Assembly (NCBI RefSeq): GCF_003171515.1
Contig: NC_089397.1
Span: 992,001-1,056,000, forward strand
DNA from: Pyrenophora tritici-repentis
Taxonomy: Eukaryota > Ascomycota > Dothideomycetes > Pleosporales > Pleosporaceae
Direction of reading: 5' to 3'
Length of the DNA stretch: 64,000 nucleotides
The notes beneath the pieces are model-generated. The model saw only the letters and a program-made list of their open reading frames with translations. It searched no databases and was not told the DNA's origin. Positions 1-10,980 of the stretch are shown piece after piece. Both the position numbers and the translations under genes were made by a program. Positions within the stretch are counted from its first letter, which is position 1. Each line of letters begins with the position of its first letter.

Positions 1-1420
1 CGAACCAGCGACAACAAGACTGCGTACAGAAGTGCAAAATCTGAATATGGCATTTGCTCAGACGATGTACGTCAAGGGCCATACCTGGAACATCGGATCT
101 ACACACGGCTCTTCAGCTCCCGTACCTTCTGACAATTACTCGCAAGCTTTTCTGGAATACAACAATGAGTTCGACAAACCAGAAGTCATCAGTCGCGAAG
201 ATCTCAACTCACATATTGGCGAGCTTGTCAGGCAAAGTCGACCTTCAGGGCTACCTTCGCTCGTAAACCCGCTGGTCATTGGGGATTTATTTAAGCAACA
301 GTCCCAGCATTGGTGTAAACATGCCAAGCACCATCTTCAACGTGTATTCAAGGCCGTGACTGCCTACGTTGAGGAAGCGCTGGGATCACTAATGGATCCG
401 TACACATGCAGCATGCTGATGCTCAAGCAGGTCCGCCCAGAGCTAGACAGGCGCTGGCGTAGCGTCGAAGCCAAATTGGAAGAGCTTCTAGTGCCTTATA
501 CCGAGCAGGATCCTGTCACGTACGATCCAAGCTTTGTATACCAAGTCGAAGAACTACGAGCTGCCCGTTACGCTAGCAAGACGAAAGTCCAGGCTGGTGG
601 TCCAGCAAGTGCCTCGGTGCCGTTTGTCTTTGGCGCTGGCGATGATGCCCAGAACTATAGGCAGTCTGCCGAACATCTCTTGACGGAGTCTATCGACAAC
701 TATGCGAACTCTGAGATTCTTGATCTCATGCAAACTTACTACAAGGCCAGTATACCTGCCACTTGGAAAACAATTACATACATACTAACTATCCCATAGA
801 GCGCATTATCAGTCTTCATCAGCAACATTGCCACCCTTGGAATCGAGAATTGTTTGATCAAGGATCTCTCTGCAATATTCTCTCCGACTCTGACTGCAGG
901 CATGGACGACGACAAGTTATCCGCCATTGCCTCTGAGTCTGAAGACATACGCCATGAACGTGCTACTCTGAAACATAAGCTCAGTGTCTTGGAATCAGGC
1001 AAACAAGTCTTGTTCGAGCACATTGGTAAGACATCAAGGAAACGCTACTCCTGCTACCCTTTCTGACATCTTATCTTAGCAATGCGTCCCACCATTCGGA
1101 CAACCACAAAGCCAGCTACTACTAGCCTCCGATCCAGCATGACCCCCAGTCGGTCCCGCACACAAAACTCGCGACAAGATGAGCAGGAAAGAAGGGATGC
1201 CACACCCGACGCTGAGGACGAATTATCGCGCCAGCTTGACAACCTCGTTGTGACGCCACCCTCACCTGCGTCTGCACTTGTGCGGTCTCGGCCCCGAGTC
1301 GATTCTGGGACTGGGACGCCGACGCCGAAGAAGCAAGGTAGAAGGAGGTCACCGTTTGGATGGCCGCCTAAGTATGACGTTCCTAGGGCGACAGTCGAAG
1401 ATGCTTCTGATGATGATTGA
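1..1420 (+). CDS. Dynamin-like GTPase, 3' part (5' end outside window)
   Basis: The visible 436 residues are the stalk (middle) region and GTPase effector domain of a dynamin/Mx-type large GTPase. Such proteins assemble on membranes and use GTP hydrolysis for fission or trafficking. The G domain lies upstream of the window; the frame is open from base 2. Likely exons are 2-745, 800-1025 and 1080-1420. The effector-domain helix is recognisable by its YYK-x-AL-x-x-F pattern across the first junction and continues through exon 2. The last exon encodes a basic, Ser/Thr/Pro-rich tail (repeated TPS/SRS motifs) ending in an acidic DASDDD. The first intron has no phase-compatible GT donor for the best protein join and appears to use GC (AAG|GCCAGT, 746-799). 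A GT-AG alternative (750-812) costs three residues. The family is certain; which dynamin subfamily is not, because the G domain is not seen. Confidence 0.85.
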
Positions 1421-1695
1421 AGGTGGTTTGTGAGGAGCGTAGCAGTACATACACGTGATGTTGTGGAAATGAACTATGATCTTTTTGTCTCATCTTAACC
1501 TTGCAACCACTTACATCCCACATGTTCGTATCGAAAACCTCCGCCGTTGCAGGCACCGAAAAAAAGAAGCTTGGTCATTCGGAAGATAAAAAAACAGTTA
1601 TTGGTCATGTGTAAGAGAAAACAGAAAAAGTACTTCCAACCTCCGACCACACATGTTCACGCACCACCACAGTAACCATCACACCCATTACACGC

Positions 1696-1718
1696 CATCA
1701 CCCATCACCCATCACCCA
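1696..1718. repeat. CATCACC short tandem repeat
   Basis: Three tandem copies of the 7-bp unit CATCACC lie in C/A-rich noncoding DNA, about 280 bp after the dynamin stop codon. Confidence 0.8.
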
Positions 1719-1893
1719 AACCTAGCACAAACACACTAAGAAACAAAAACTCATACAAACCCTCCACACCCTCCCCAACCGCAGTTCAACCGACCCTGCC
1801 CAAACCGAACCGAACCGAGACCAGCAAAACCCTGCGCTCCACTGCTCTCCCCTCCCCACCACACCGGAAAGAAAAAAATTAATCGCTTGCAAT

Positions 1894-1894
<1 letters not shown>

Positions 1895-1930
<36 letters not shown>
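1895..1930. repeat. (CA)18 microsatellite
   Basis: An uninterrupted CA dinucleotide run of 18 units, in noncoding DNA. It is a likely length-polymorphic marker. Confidence 0.97.
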
Positions 1931-1931
<1 letters not shown>

Positions 1932-4047
1932 CGGCGGCCTCACCTCGGTGCTAACCCCACGCCACAACCCGCCCATCGCGCTCAGCCATTGCGTCATTGC
2001 AAAACCAAGGACTTGCGCGTCCTGGAATCAAGCTTTTTTGGGGAGGGGGCAGCTGCGACGCAGCAGGGTGTTTTTTGAGCTTACATGGTTTAGGGCTGGG
2101 TCTGGAATTGGGACTGTAACGTTGTTTTGTGGAGGAGGGTGTGGTGCGGATGTATCGGGTCGGGTTGGGTAAGATGTCGGAGGTGGGAGTGGCTGTGCTG
2201 TTGTATAGGTACTTTACAGTGTACCAGTGTGAGGTGTAATCACATGATATGTGTAGGTTATCGTAGAGGATCGTATCGTTTCTTTTGATTAAAGTGACTA
2301 GAAAAGTTGACGACACGTGATGTGTTCCTGGATACATTATACAGTACATACTGTAGCCGCGCTCCCCGCCTTTGGGTCGATTCAAAGGGCTTGATCTGGT
2401 TGGGCTAATGTACTCAGTGAAGACAAGGCTAGCTCGTGCACTACATGACACTGTACCTACATATGGTGGTGTGATGTGGGGATGATGAATATTGAAATTG
2501 CGATGCGGAAGTTTCAGCGAGATGGACGTCATAATTGCCTTTGTAGGTATCCATGTGGTAGTTGATTTGCTTGGCTCAGTGGGGGCTGTTGGATTTATTG
2601 TATTATGAGAGTCAGAGTCATACATGGTGCTTGTGTGGAGTTTGTTCGAGCAAGACGTGTTGATTGTGGATATCGTTCTGAAGTTCTGTACCCGGAGTTT
2701 TCCCGATGGGTGATTGAAGGCCGAGCGTGAGTATACTGAGTTTTGGTACAAGGATAATACCTACGTCGTTTTTACTTACAGCACCGAAAGCCTGTTATCA
2801 GTAACCCGTGATTCTCTATAGTTCCACCGTCTAACCTTCCTTCTGCTGTTTCACTTAGCTCATAATGACGTGGTGAATCTCGTATTCTACATACTTGTTG
2901 AGAAGATGTAAGGTTCAGTCCAGGTCGGCGGGGATGAGGCTCGTGGAAGTAAGCCCGAGCAGAAGGACCGACGCGGAATGATGATCTGTCATGTAAATCC
3001 CCAGATCATCATGATAATAAGAAGACAGAACAACAGCTCTTAGTGTAGTTCAATCCAATACGTGGTGACCTAACATACCTCTACTCGGTTCCCTATGGTA
3101 GTCATACCACCAGAGGAGACCTTGTTCCAATAATACTTATCATTTATACTGCTTCCTTGCACAGCCATGTATGCAGTGTGATTACTGTTGTCAAGATACG
3201 TTGTCACCGGTTCGGAGTTATATGACTGCGCCAGTGCGGCGCTTCGGGGAAGCGGGAAAGGTCTGTGTGCGCGTGGCTGAAAAGGGAAGGATAACCACGC
3301 GGTAGCGCCCTTTCCATAGATCAAAAGATACGAGGAGAGTCCGCGACCGTAAGACGAGAGAAGGAGATACCAAGATATTCTGGATGTTACGATCGACATC
3401 TTACACCCAAGATGTCGTTGACGTTCATGACGCATGCTTGCGTGTTGTCATGACGACGCTTAGAGGAACTCGTCACGAGAGGGAAGTCGCGCAATGCGGG
3501 GTAAGGAAAGATCTAGTTGCTAGGTAGTTTCCAGAAAATAGACATAGCATTGTGATGAATGTAATGTGAAATGACTGAGAGGTGATGGATATGTTGCGTA
3601 TGTGATATTGCTGCCAGAAAGAAAAATGCATAGTTGACCAAAACGCATACCGACTTTCACAATCCTGGATAAAAATTCGAAAAATCGGTGTGAGACTGAA
3701 GAATGGATAAGCCATGCAAGATGATCATGAACCAGACCCCCCAGTATAGACATATGACAGAACAAAAAAGCGTCCGCGAGCAAGCACCAAGAACAAGATG
3801 CGCGATTTGGAGGGTGTGCTACCCCACGATTTGCGTAACCTTGATCTAGGATAGCGTTCTCGAGCACAGCGCTGCTAGCAAGCGACTTGCGAATACTGAT
3901 CGGCTGGCCAGGCCAGCCGGAGTAAGCGCATTGATGGTTGGAGGATTGGTGGAACTTCTAGTGGGTCTCGGTCCGATTGGCGAATACGTACGAATGAATG
4001 GATGAGTAATGATAGGAATGGTGGCAAGGAATCACATAGCTCCTAGT

Positions 4048-4398
4048 CTATGTAGATGAGTTCGGGTGAGAAGGATGCGCAATCTTGTCCGGTGTATCTT
4101 GGCAAAGTTACCAATATTGAGTTTGTAAATGGAGATTGACAAACGTACATTGTTGAGGCTGCAGATCGGTCTTGCTGACATACTGCGGAGGTGCAAAGAG
4201 TCCAGTCTGACCAGGAACAGTAGGACAAGAGATTATCCATGTTTTGGTGAGTGTGTAATGAACTGTATGGTTGCACTGAGCGTTATAATCACCGTATCGA
4301 GCTCTTCCAGTAAATAGGAGAGTTCGGCTTTCGTGAAAGCAGTCTCCGTGGCCGCGGATGCACAATGCCATTATTGACCAAATGAGAATGAACAACAT
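4048..4398 (-). CDS. Candidate small secreted cysteine-containing protein
   Basis: I recognise no family. The open frame starts at ATG 4398 with a hydrophobic N-terminus (MLFILIWSIMALCI, then RGHG) that looks like a secretion signal, followed by a short polar region. Unspliced it is 96 residues, with Cys 20, 42, 58 and 84 after the signal. A possible intron (4098-4148, 51 bp, GTACGT donor, CCAAG acceptor) would give 99 residues, lose Cys84 and end at 4048. One N-glycosylation sequon (NHT, residue 43) is present. TATA-like sequences lie about 150 bp upstream on the minus strand (near 4540). Size, signal and cysteines fit a fungal effector-like secreted protein, but the evidence is only compositional and the frame could be chance. 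Confidence 0.3.
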
Positions 4399-6636
4399 GT
4401 TGAGCTACTGCGATGCGCCCCTCCGTACCCTGTCAAAGTCCGCACTTATGCGCCGCAAACGCGAAGCTGCTTACGCAACGTCGTACGAGACGCCTCCAAC
4501 ATCTGCGCCCCCCCTCTCAACTCTTTCCCTGCTTGAATATAGGTCGATGCCGCGGTCCAGATATAATCAGGGTACAGCACCATGCCGAGGTTTATGCGTC
4601 AGGTGCCGAGCTCTTTCCCGCATGTAAGCCACAGAGTCATTTTATGAAATCTGGAATGGAGTGCTAATTCGGATTGCAGTAACATCACCGATGATCTGTC
4701 AAACTCGCGGCAGTTGCGGAAAGTAGCTCTTTTACGCACTGCTCATTTGTTCGAATGCACACCATCGTATGCCTTTGGGGTCTCAAAATATGAACCGAGA
4801 TAACTGATACCTTCTGGCCTCCTGTCGTGAATTTTCCGATGCCCAACTCTTGCTTTGCTCTCAAGGACATATCTCGGCGATGTTTAAAGTGATGATCCCG
4901 TAGACCTGCATGCGGCTCTGGACACCCATGGCAGATCGCGCACAAGAAGCAGGTATTGTCTATAGCCAATGACTGAGAGTCTTGTAAGTTAACTCGAACT
5001 TCAAACCTTTCATTTTGATGCTCTGTGGGTACCAGTGTCCAGCGGGGATACTGTAAACACCCCCATGCATTTTCAATTGCCGTCGAGCGTGGGATGTAGG
5101 GAAAGACTCACCGCATCCACCGTTCAGCCCCGACAAATTCCCGCCATGGCCTGTTGAGGAGGCAAAAAAGTTTGGAAGTCAGCACGCTGAGATTGTCGTC
5201 GGATGTTGAATAACTTGGCATCCCACGCTGGCAGCTATTTCTGGCAGGTATGCGTGCGGCCTGACAAAAAATCCCACCCGATCGACTCGATCAGATCGGT
5301 TGAGGCTCTTGGGACCAAAGCAGGGCCACGCATACTACACCCGGTGGCAAACAAGCTCTGCCCCCAAGCGTCGCCGTTGAACGGTAGCCATCTCGTTCTG
5401 TAGGTTCATGGCTAGTAATAACCCCCCACGGACGACAATAGATCTACGAACTATAGTTATAGCGAATCTCACGGTAAGCGTACCCGTTATTTAGTTGAGA
5501 CTAGAGCGGAAATTAACGGTCCAAATGGCAGGACCTCGGACATGTCCGCTGGCCACTTCTCCACTGCACTGATGTATGTAAGAGTCCGAATATTAAGAAG
5601 GTTTGCGCATATGCAACACTTGGTGGCGAGTATATTGTGGCATATGTCATGATGACGACGGCTGCGGACATTTTCGAACGATCATGTGCTGCGGATAGAA
5701 TGTCCCTTTGATCAGAACACGTCTGTTCTCACCTAATCGGTCTAGGAAGCGACAACGGTCTGGATCCAGTGGAATGCAGGTGTGCTGTGCCCCGCTTCAT
5801 GTGAGATGACCCCTCATCGGCATTGGTGTTATTTCCGGTGCGGGAGTCATTGCTACGTGTTCGACTAGAATTGTTAACAGTAAATGTACCCGATGTTGCG
5901 GAGCATCTTTTCGAACAATCTTACTATTTCTAGGTCTCTTCCAGGCCCGATGGGGAGCAAGATAAGCACCGTGGCCACGGAATACGGTCAAGTCTCGTCC
6001 ATCAACACACCCTAGTCTGTGCAGGAACACGCCGCAATAGAGTTGTCACAGGGCAGTGGAGAATGCTATGCTCGGACTTCACTGGCCTTGGGCAGCATCT
6101 GACACGGCTGTCCCTAGTATGACGTGCAGATGCCAGGGCCGCAATGCATGAGATGGCAAGACGCGGCGACGAGACCGATGGCAAGAAACTGGGGCACCAT
6201 GCAGACGGGAGAGGTCGAATTCGGTGACAGCTCAAAAGTGTGCGGTCAGAGTTCGAACGTGGTAAGAAGGCGGGGAATGAGTGTCCTGGATCGCCGAATT
6301 GTGGGGTAATAGCGTCGTATCTGATGGCTGCATGGCAGGCCCACCACACATGTGCAGGCTCGGTTCTCGCTCCGCGACGAGGCTGTGCACTTGTAATGAA
6401 TACTAGACTTTTGCATTTTCAGATGCACTCAGTAGTATATGGCGAAGTAAGGAGTGCATGTGGCTTGCATAAGGGCAAGCCAGCCTTTCCAACCCCGTGC
6501 CGCCATAGTCGCGGACCTCGGGTGTTGGAGCAAGCGGCCTGTGAGGCCCGACAAGAATGCAAGGATCGAACATGTCTCAATTGAAGACGGATGAAAGACT
6601 TTGACCGCAAGATGATGAAGACTTGCTCGCACGACT

Positions 6637-6648
6637 GGGGGGGGGGGG
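6637..6648. repeat. Homopolymeric G12 run
   Basis: Twelve consecutive G on the plus strand in noncoding DNA. It is prone to length error or polymorphism. Confidence 0.95.
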
Positions 6649-8021
6649 CGTTGTTCACCGGAAGCGAACGAACACGGCATCGCGTGGGGGGAGCGACACC
6701 GAGATGCACCGAGAATCAGGTACATCGGACAACATGTCCCAGCCATGATTGTGTTCGAGTCTGACACGTCCAAGGTTTGAGAAAAGCAATCTTTAACCCA
6801 GTTCGTGGAGCTTAAGTATCCCGTAAGTGCCGAACGGTCGGCACATTGCCACGATACTTACATGCACAGTAGACGTGGTGTATGGATAGAGGGCTTTTGT
6901 GTGGTACTGCGTCTTTGTTCTCGGCATATGTACGACGGTCAAAGACTTGCCAGAAATGGGCGGTCAGGACAAGCGAGATAGGCCGGGCCCATCGGATGAC
7001 TCGTATAGTCGTAGTTTGTGGTGAAAGATGTTGGAGAGGCTCAGCGTAGTGGGCTATGGCCAGAGTAATGGGCGTGGGGGCCAAACACCACAACCGATCG
7101 GCGTCGTCATCCCAGCAGGCTCGGTCTGCGTCGGTCTGATAAAGTTGGCCATTTCGCTATTTTGGCACATTCCAGTCGCCCTGGTGGTGGAAGATTGATG
7201 ACTGCGGTCGCGCTGATGTTGCATGGTCGGGTGACGATCCTCTCCAGCTCGGTGAGTGCCACGTCTTGCATGGAAGTTGGAGATGGTTTGTTTCTGTTAC
7301 CCTTTGCATTCCCCTGCTGCACGTCCTAAGTGGGCGCCGAGCCTCGACCGTGGGCGCGACTGGGACCACGATGGGTACAGCGGATATGCCGGGCATGGTG
7401 AGGGAAATCAGATGATGAGTGAAGACCGGCTGGGCGCATCCATTCACGTCGGACTGGCACGATTCCCCACCCCCACACTAACATGCCCCGAACGGTATCC
7501 ACCAACGCTCTTTTCAGTCGGCCAATCCTTCAGCTTCGCGTGATGCCAGCTGTGGCGAGCCATTGACCTATCACTTTGTTCCCAGCTCTTCCAAAGGATC
7601 GTCACCGGGCGTGGGCCCCCTCCCCCTCGCAGCTCGCGCACACGCACTTCACCTCCGGCCAAGATCCGATGTTCACAGCCTCTCACCCCCTGTTCGCGCG
7701 CTGCAACATGAGCGAAAAAGTAAGTGCCGCGTCAATCAGCACCATGGTCCCCGCCATTGGCCACACCCACGTCAGCCAGCTAAGCGCAAACAGTTGTGCC
7801 TGGCAATCGGCTGTGTGTGCATTGCAGTGCCTTGAACCGGCTGCGGCTGTCACCGCCCCTTTGGGTGTCTTCCAAAATGCCCGTCCACTGTATCCCTCAC
7901 GGGTGCGCCCTTCACCCACCTTGCTTTGCCAGCCGCTAGCTCCTCTGACGAGGCCGTCAGCTGCACCCCCACGCCCATCACTGCAGTCTTGAGTGTGGCA
8001 GGGCATGTCCGGTGTTTGAAA

Positions 8022-8148
8022 TATTTAAGTACTGTACTATCCTCGGAACCGTTACCAAACATCCACTATCCATTGACGTATTCGTTCCGTTCGTCGTTGC
8101 AGCGTTCCGCTTATTCTTTGTCAAAGTTTGCCTGTTCTTAGTATAAAA
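8022..8148 (+). promoter_or_regulatory. TATA-like elements upstream of the aldolase gene
   Basis: Two TATA-like sequences precede the coding region: TATTTAAG at 8022-8029, about 140 bp before ATG 8171, and TATAAAA at 8142-8148, only 23 bp before that ATG. The second is too close to serve ATG 8171, but well placed for transcripts starting near 8175-8200 that would use the next in-frame ATG at 8258. This is inference from spacing. Confidence 0.4.
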
Positions 8149-8170
8149 CCTTGCCAAACCGCTTCTCATC

Positions 8171-9256
8171 ATGTCACCCCATCACGACGCACCTTCTCCT
8201 GCAGGCAGCTACACTCCTGAGTCTGCCTTTCACCACGCTGTCCAACCCGCCTACACAATGACCCGGTATACAGACTTCGACAACAGCTCAATTGAGTCCA
8301 CTGACGTGGGTCTCCACCGATCCTTGATTCCTGGCATCTACGTTCCTACTGTTGCCTTCTTCGAGCCGTCATCAGATAATGTAGACGTCGAGACAACAGC
8401 CAGCCATGCCGTTCGTCTAGCAAAGGCTGGCGTTGCTGGTATCACTACTCAAGGATCCAATGGCGAGGCCGTTCATCTCTCGCACAAGGAACGCAACCTT
8501 GTTACCAGCACCACTCGCAAGGCTCTTGATGACGCAGGGTTCGGCGATATGCCTATCATTGTCGGCTGTGGCGCCCAATCAACACGAGAGTGCATTGAAC
8601 TCTGCGCAGAGGCAGCCTCCGCTGGCGGAGACTATGCTTTGGTGCTTCCTCCTGCGTATTACCAGGGCCTGTTCTCGAAAGACACGGTCAAAGAATTCTT
8701 CCGCGACGTAGCCACTGCCTCGCCAATTCCTATTCTTATCTACAACTACCCTGGTGCTGTTTCAGGCATGGACCTCAACTCCGACGTCATCATCGAGTTG
8801 GCTCAACATCCCAACATCGTCGGCTGCAAGCTGACCTGCGGAAACACTGGAAAGCTCAACCGCATTGCAGCAGCGACCCGAGCAGCCACTGTCTCTGAAC
8901 CCGGATCCGGCTTCATGTGTATGGGTGGATCTGTTGATTTCACTCTACAAACACTTATTGGCGGTGGATCTGGCATCATCGGCGGCATGGCCAACATCGC
9001 ACCCAAGGCCTGCGTCAAGCTCATTGAGCTGTTCGAGGCCGGTAAGCTTGCTGAGGCCCGCAAGCTCCAGGCTGTAGTAGCCAGGGGCGACTGGGCCGCC
9101 ATTCAGGGCGGTATCATCGGCACGAAAGCAGCCCTCATGGCTCACTTCGGCTACGGAGGTTATGCCCGCAAGCCTCTTCCCAGGCCTTCCAAGGAAGAGA
9201 CTCAACGATGGCGAGATGCATTTGACGAGCTTGTCAAGGTTGAGAACTCTCTTTGA
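8171..9256 (+). CDS. Dihydrodipicolinate synthase/NanA-family class I aldolase
   Basis: A single-exon gene of 361 residues with a TIM-barrel aldolase of the DapA/NanA superfamily. Members form a Schiff base with a 2-oxo acid, usually pyruvate, and cleave or condense it with an aldehyde. Visible landmarks are GIYVPTVAFF at the first strand (about 55), the ITTQGSNGE substrate loop (91-99), the catalytic Tyr of IYNYPG (Tyr191) and the Schiff-base Lys of VGCKLTCGN (Lys220). Fungi mostly make lysine by the aminoadipate route, so a catabolic aldolase (4-hydroxy-2-oxoglutarate aldolase or a 2-keto-3-deoxy sugar-acid aldolase as in galacturonate breakdown) is more likely than true DHDPS. The substrate cannot be read from sequence. 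The first 29 residues are extra relative to the barrel; Met30 (8258) is an alternative start. Confidence 0.9.
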   Translation: MSPHHDAPSPAGSYTPESAFHHAVQPAYTMTRYTDFDNSSIESTDVGLHRSLIPGIYVPTVAFFEPSSDNVDVETTASHAVRLAKAGVAGITTQGSNGEAVHLSHKERNLVTSTTRKALDDAGFGDMPIIVGCGAQSTRECIELCAEAASAGGDYALVLPPAYYQGLFSKDTVKEFFRDVATASPIPILIYNYPGAVSGMDLNSDVIIELAQHPNIVGCKLTCGNTGKLNRIAAATRAATVSEPGSGFMCMGGSVDFTLQTLIGGGSGIIGGMANIAPKACVKLIELFEAGKLAEARKLQAVVARGDWAAIQGGIIGTKAALMAHFGYGGYARKPLPRPSKEETQRWRDAFDELVKVENSL

Positions 9257-10980
9257 ACCCACTCATTTGTTGAACAGAGTGAGACCACCTCACTTCCGGA
9301 TTTGACGAACAAAATCGCGTAAAAGTTCGCCACGCCACGTTTTTATTTCTTTGGCTCCAAATGTAGCTTCGCATTGCCGTCGGCGTTGAAGTCCTTTGGC
9401 ATTATTTGGATGGAGTTATTTCATTTCATAGTCTCATTTTTTTCTCTTTCTCTTCAACAGTCATGCCGGATCTTTGGAAAAGCAGTCGCTTCCAACATCT
9501 AAAAACCAAAGTTTGAAGTCCGTGTAGGATCACGGCTTTATTTTCCTGACGTAGACATGTCAATGGGCGGATATCTTGTCTTTTAGCGATATCAGTATGT
9601 ACAACCAAGCTTCGCATCGTCGATGAAATGAATACTTGATCAACAATGCACCTTTCCCTGCGCCGACATTCTTGCTCGAGAGATGACACATGACACCGTT
9701 TCTGCACTAAAATGCTTTACTTGAGCATTGCTGACATGTCCTGTGGTTACCTCGCCACCTTTACCCATACCACCTGATTGGTTCCATTGTACCCAAAATA
9801 TGCAGTGGGTGAGTACCATACATACTCATAGCCACTCATAGCCACTCAAACCAATCCTCAAAATGCACGAGCCTTCCCGTACAACGATGCGTTCCGAAAC
9901 CCGAGTACCGTCACGCAGCATACCTACATATGCGGGCGGCCTTCCCGGCGCCCGCAGCCTAGCATACCCGCGTGCCTCATGTGGGGGGTTCTACGTGCCC
10001 CAGGTGTCGGGATTGATATGCAGCCGCGTTTCACTACCACCTATGTTGGAACTTGTTTGTGTCCTCTGCATTAACGGAAGGGATGATGGTGGTGGTGCTG
10101 CTGATAAGAGATGTTTATCTTGGCAGGCATTAGTGACGGGGAGGCTGAGACTCATAGCAAGGCTACAAGTGTATCTTCGCCACACCTGTTGTCGTTGATG
10201 GGAGATTTAGGCGGTGTGTTGAAAAAAAGAAGACAAGCTACGAAAGTAACGTGCGGCTGATACTTTCGAAGCTGCACATACCCAAGAGAGCCAATAGGGG
10301 CTTTAGTGTGGCGCCCTCACTGCCCTCAGAAAGTGATTGGCGCAAAGACACAGCGATAAGGGTACAGCAAGGTCCTTCATCCTCATAAGAGCTCACTGGG
10401 TGAGCTGATCATATGCAAGCATCGCTGATAGTGGTGCAGTCACCCTATCTAGGTACCATCCGGAAACGGCAATCGGTGAATGTAATGCAGGACGTTGTTT
10501 CCTACCTATGATACGCAGAACCCCCACGCTCAAAATAGTCGGCGTACAGGTTTGTGAGGCTATGGCGCTTTTTAGGGTCACACCTTGTGCATAAGGCAGG
10601 CTTTTTGGTGCGTCGGATGGACCCCACGCTGACGGATGCCGGATAGAGCGGACTGGGACTTACCGGTGAAGGGTGGCATGATGGAGGGGTTAGAGTGAGG
10701 CAGGCTGACTGGGGACAGTGGGGCGCTCGGTGGCTGATGCAAGGACGGGTAGGGCGGAAGCTTGTACACATGGTAGTGGAGCTTGTGGAACGGAGATGGG
10801 GAAGGCGCCACTCTTTGCTTTTCTTTCACATGGGTATGCATAAAGTAGTTAGTCGTGTGCTACAAGTTTTATCATTCGACACGGCCCCTGGCTCCGAACA
10901 CATAGAAAGTATATCATGAACTTCTAGTAAATTTCAAATCATCACTACACTTCTCCATATTCCAATGCAGAGGGCGGATC
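9257..10980. other. Noncoding interval after the aldolase gene
   Basis: It holds the 3' flank of the aldolase gene and mixed-composition DNA with only short open frames (the longest, 111 codons at 9863-10198, has no recognisable product). No RNA gene or mobile element was recognised. Confidence 0.5.

Larger units (their letters stand above)
1421..4047. other. Gene-poor interval downstream of the dynamin gene
   Basis: It begins with the presumed 3' UTR of the dynamin gene, then C/A-rich low-complexity DNA with two short tandem repeats (listed separately). A minus-strand open frame at 1951-2751 starts at TTG rather than ATG, is Ser/Thr/Pro-rich and matches nothing I know. Another minus-strand open frame (3070-3435) ends next to a GTATGT donor-like site at about 3085, but I found no convincing partner exon. 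No gene is called. Confidence 0.5.
4399..8170. other. Gene-poor interval before the aldolase gene
   Basis: Only short overlapping open frames are present, none with a recognisable product. On the minus strand, 4685-4969 holds a Cys/His-rich open stretch (CFLCAICHGC followed by HHFKH) between an acceptor-like CTCAG and a donor-like AG|GTATCA, so it might be a relic exon. A 12-base G run lies at 6637-6648. Sequence just before 8171 contains promoter-like elements of the next gene. Nothing else could be supported. Confidence 0.5.

Noticed and set aside
1951..2751. A 266-codon minus-strand open frame
   Set aside because: It begins at TTG, is Ser/Thr/Pro/Ile-rich without motifs, and ends in C/A-rich low-complexity DNA. 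No splice partners or homology signal.
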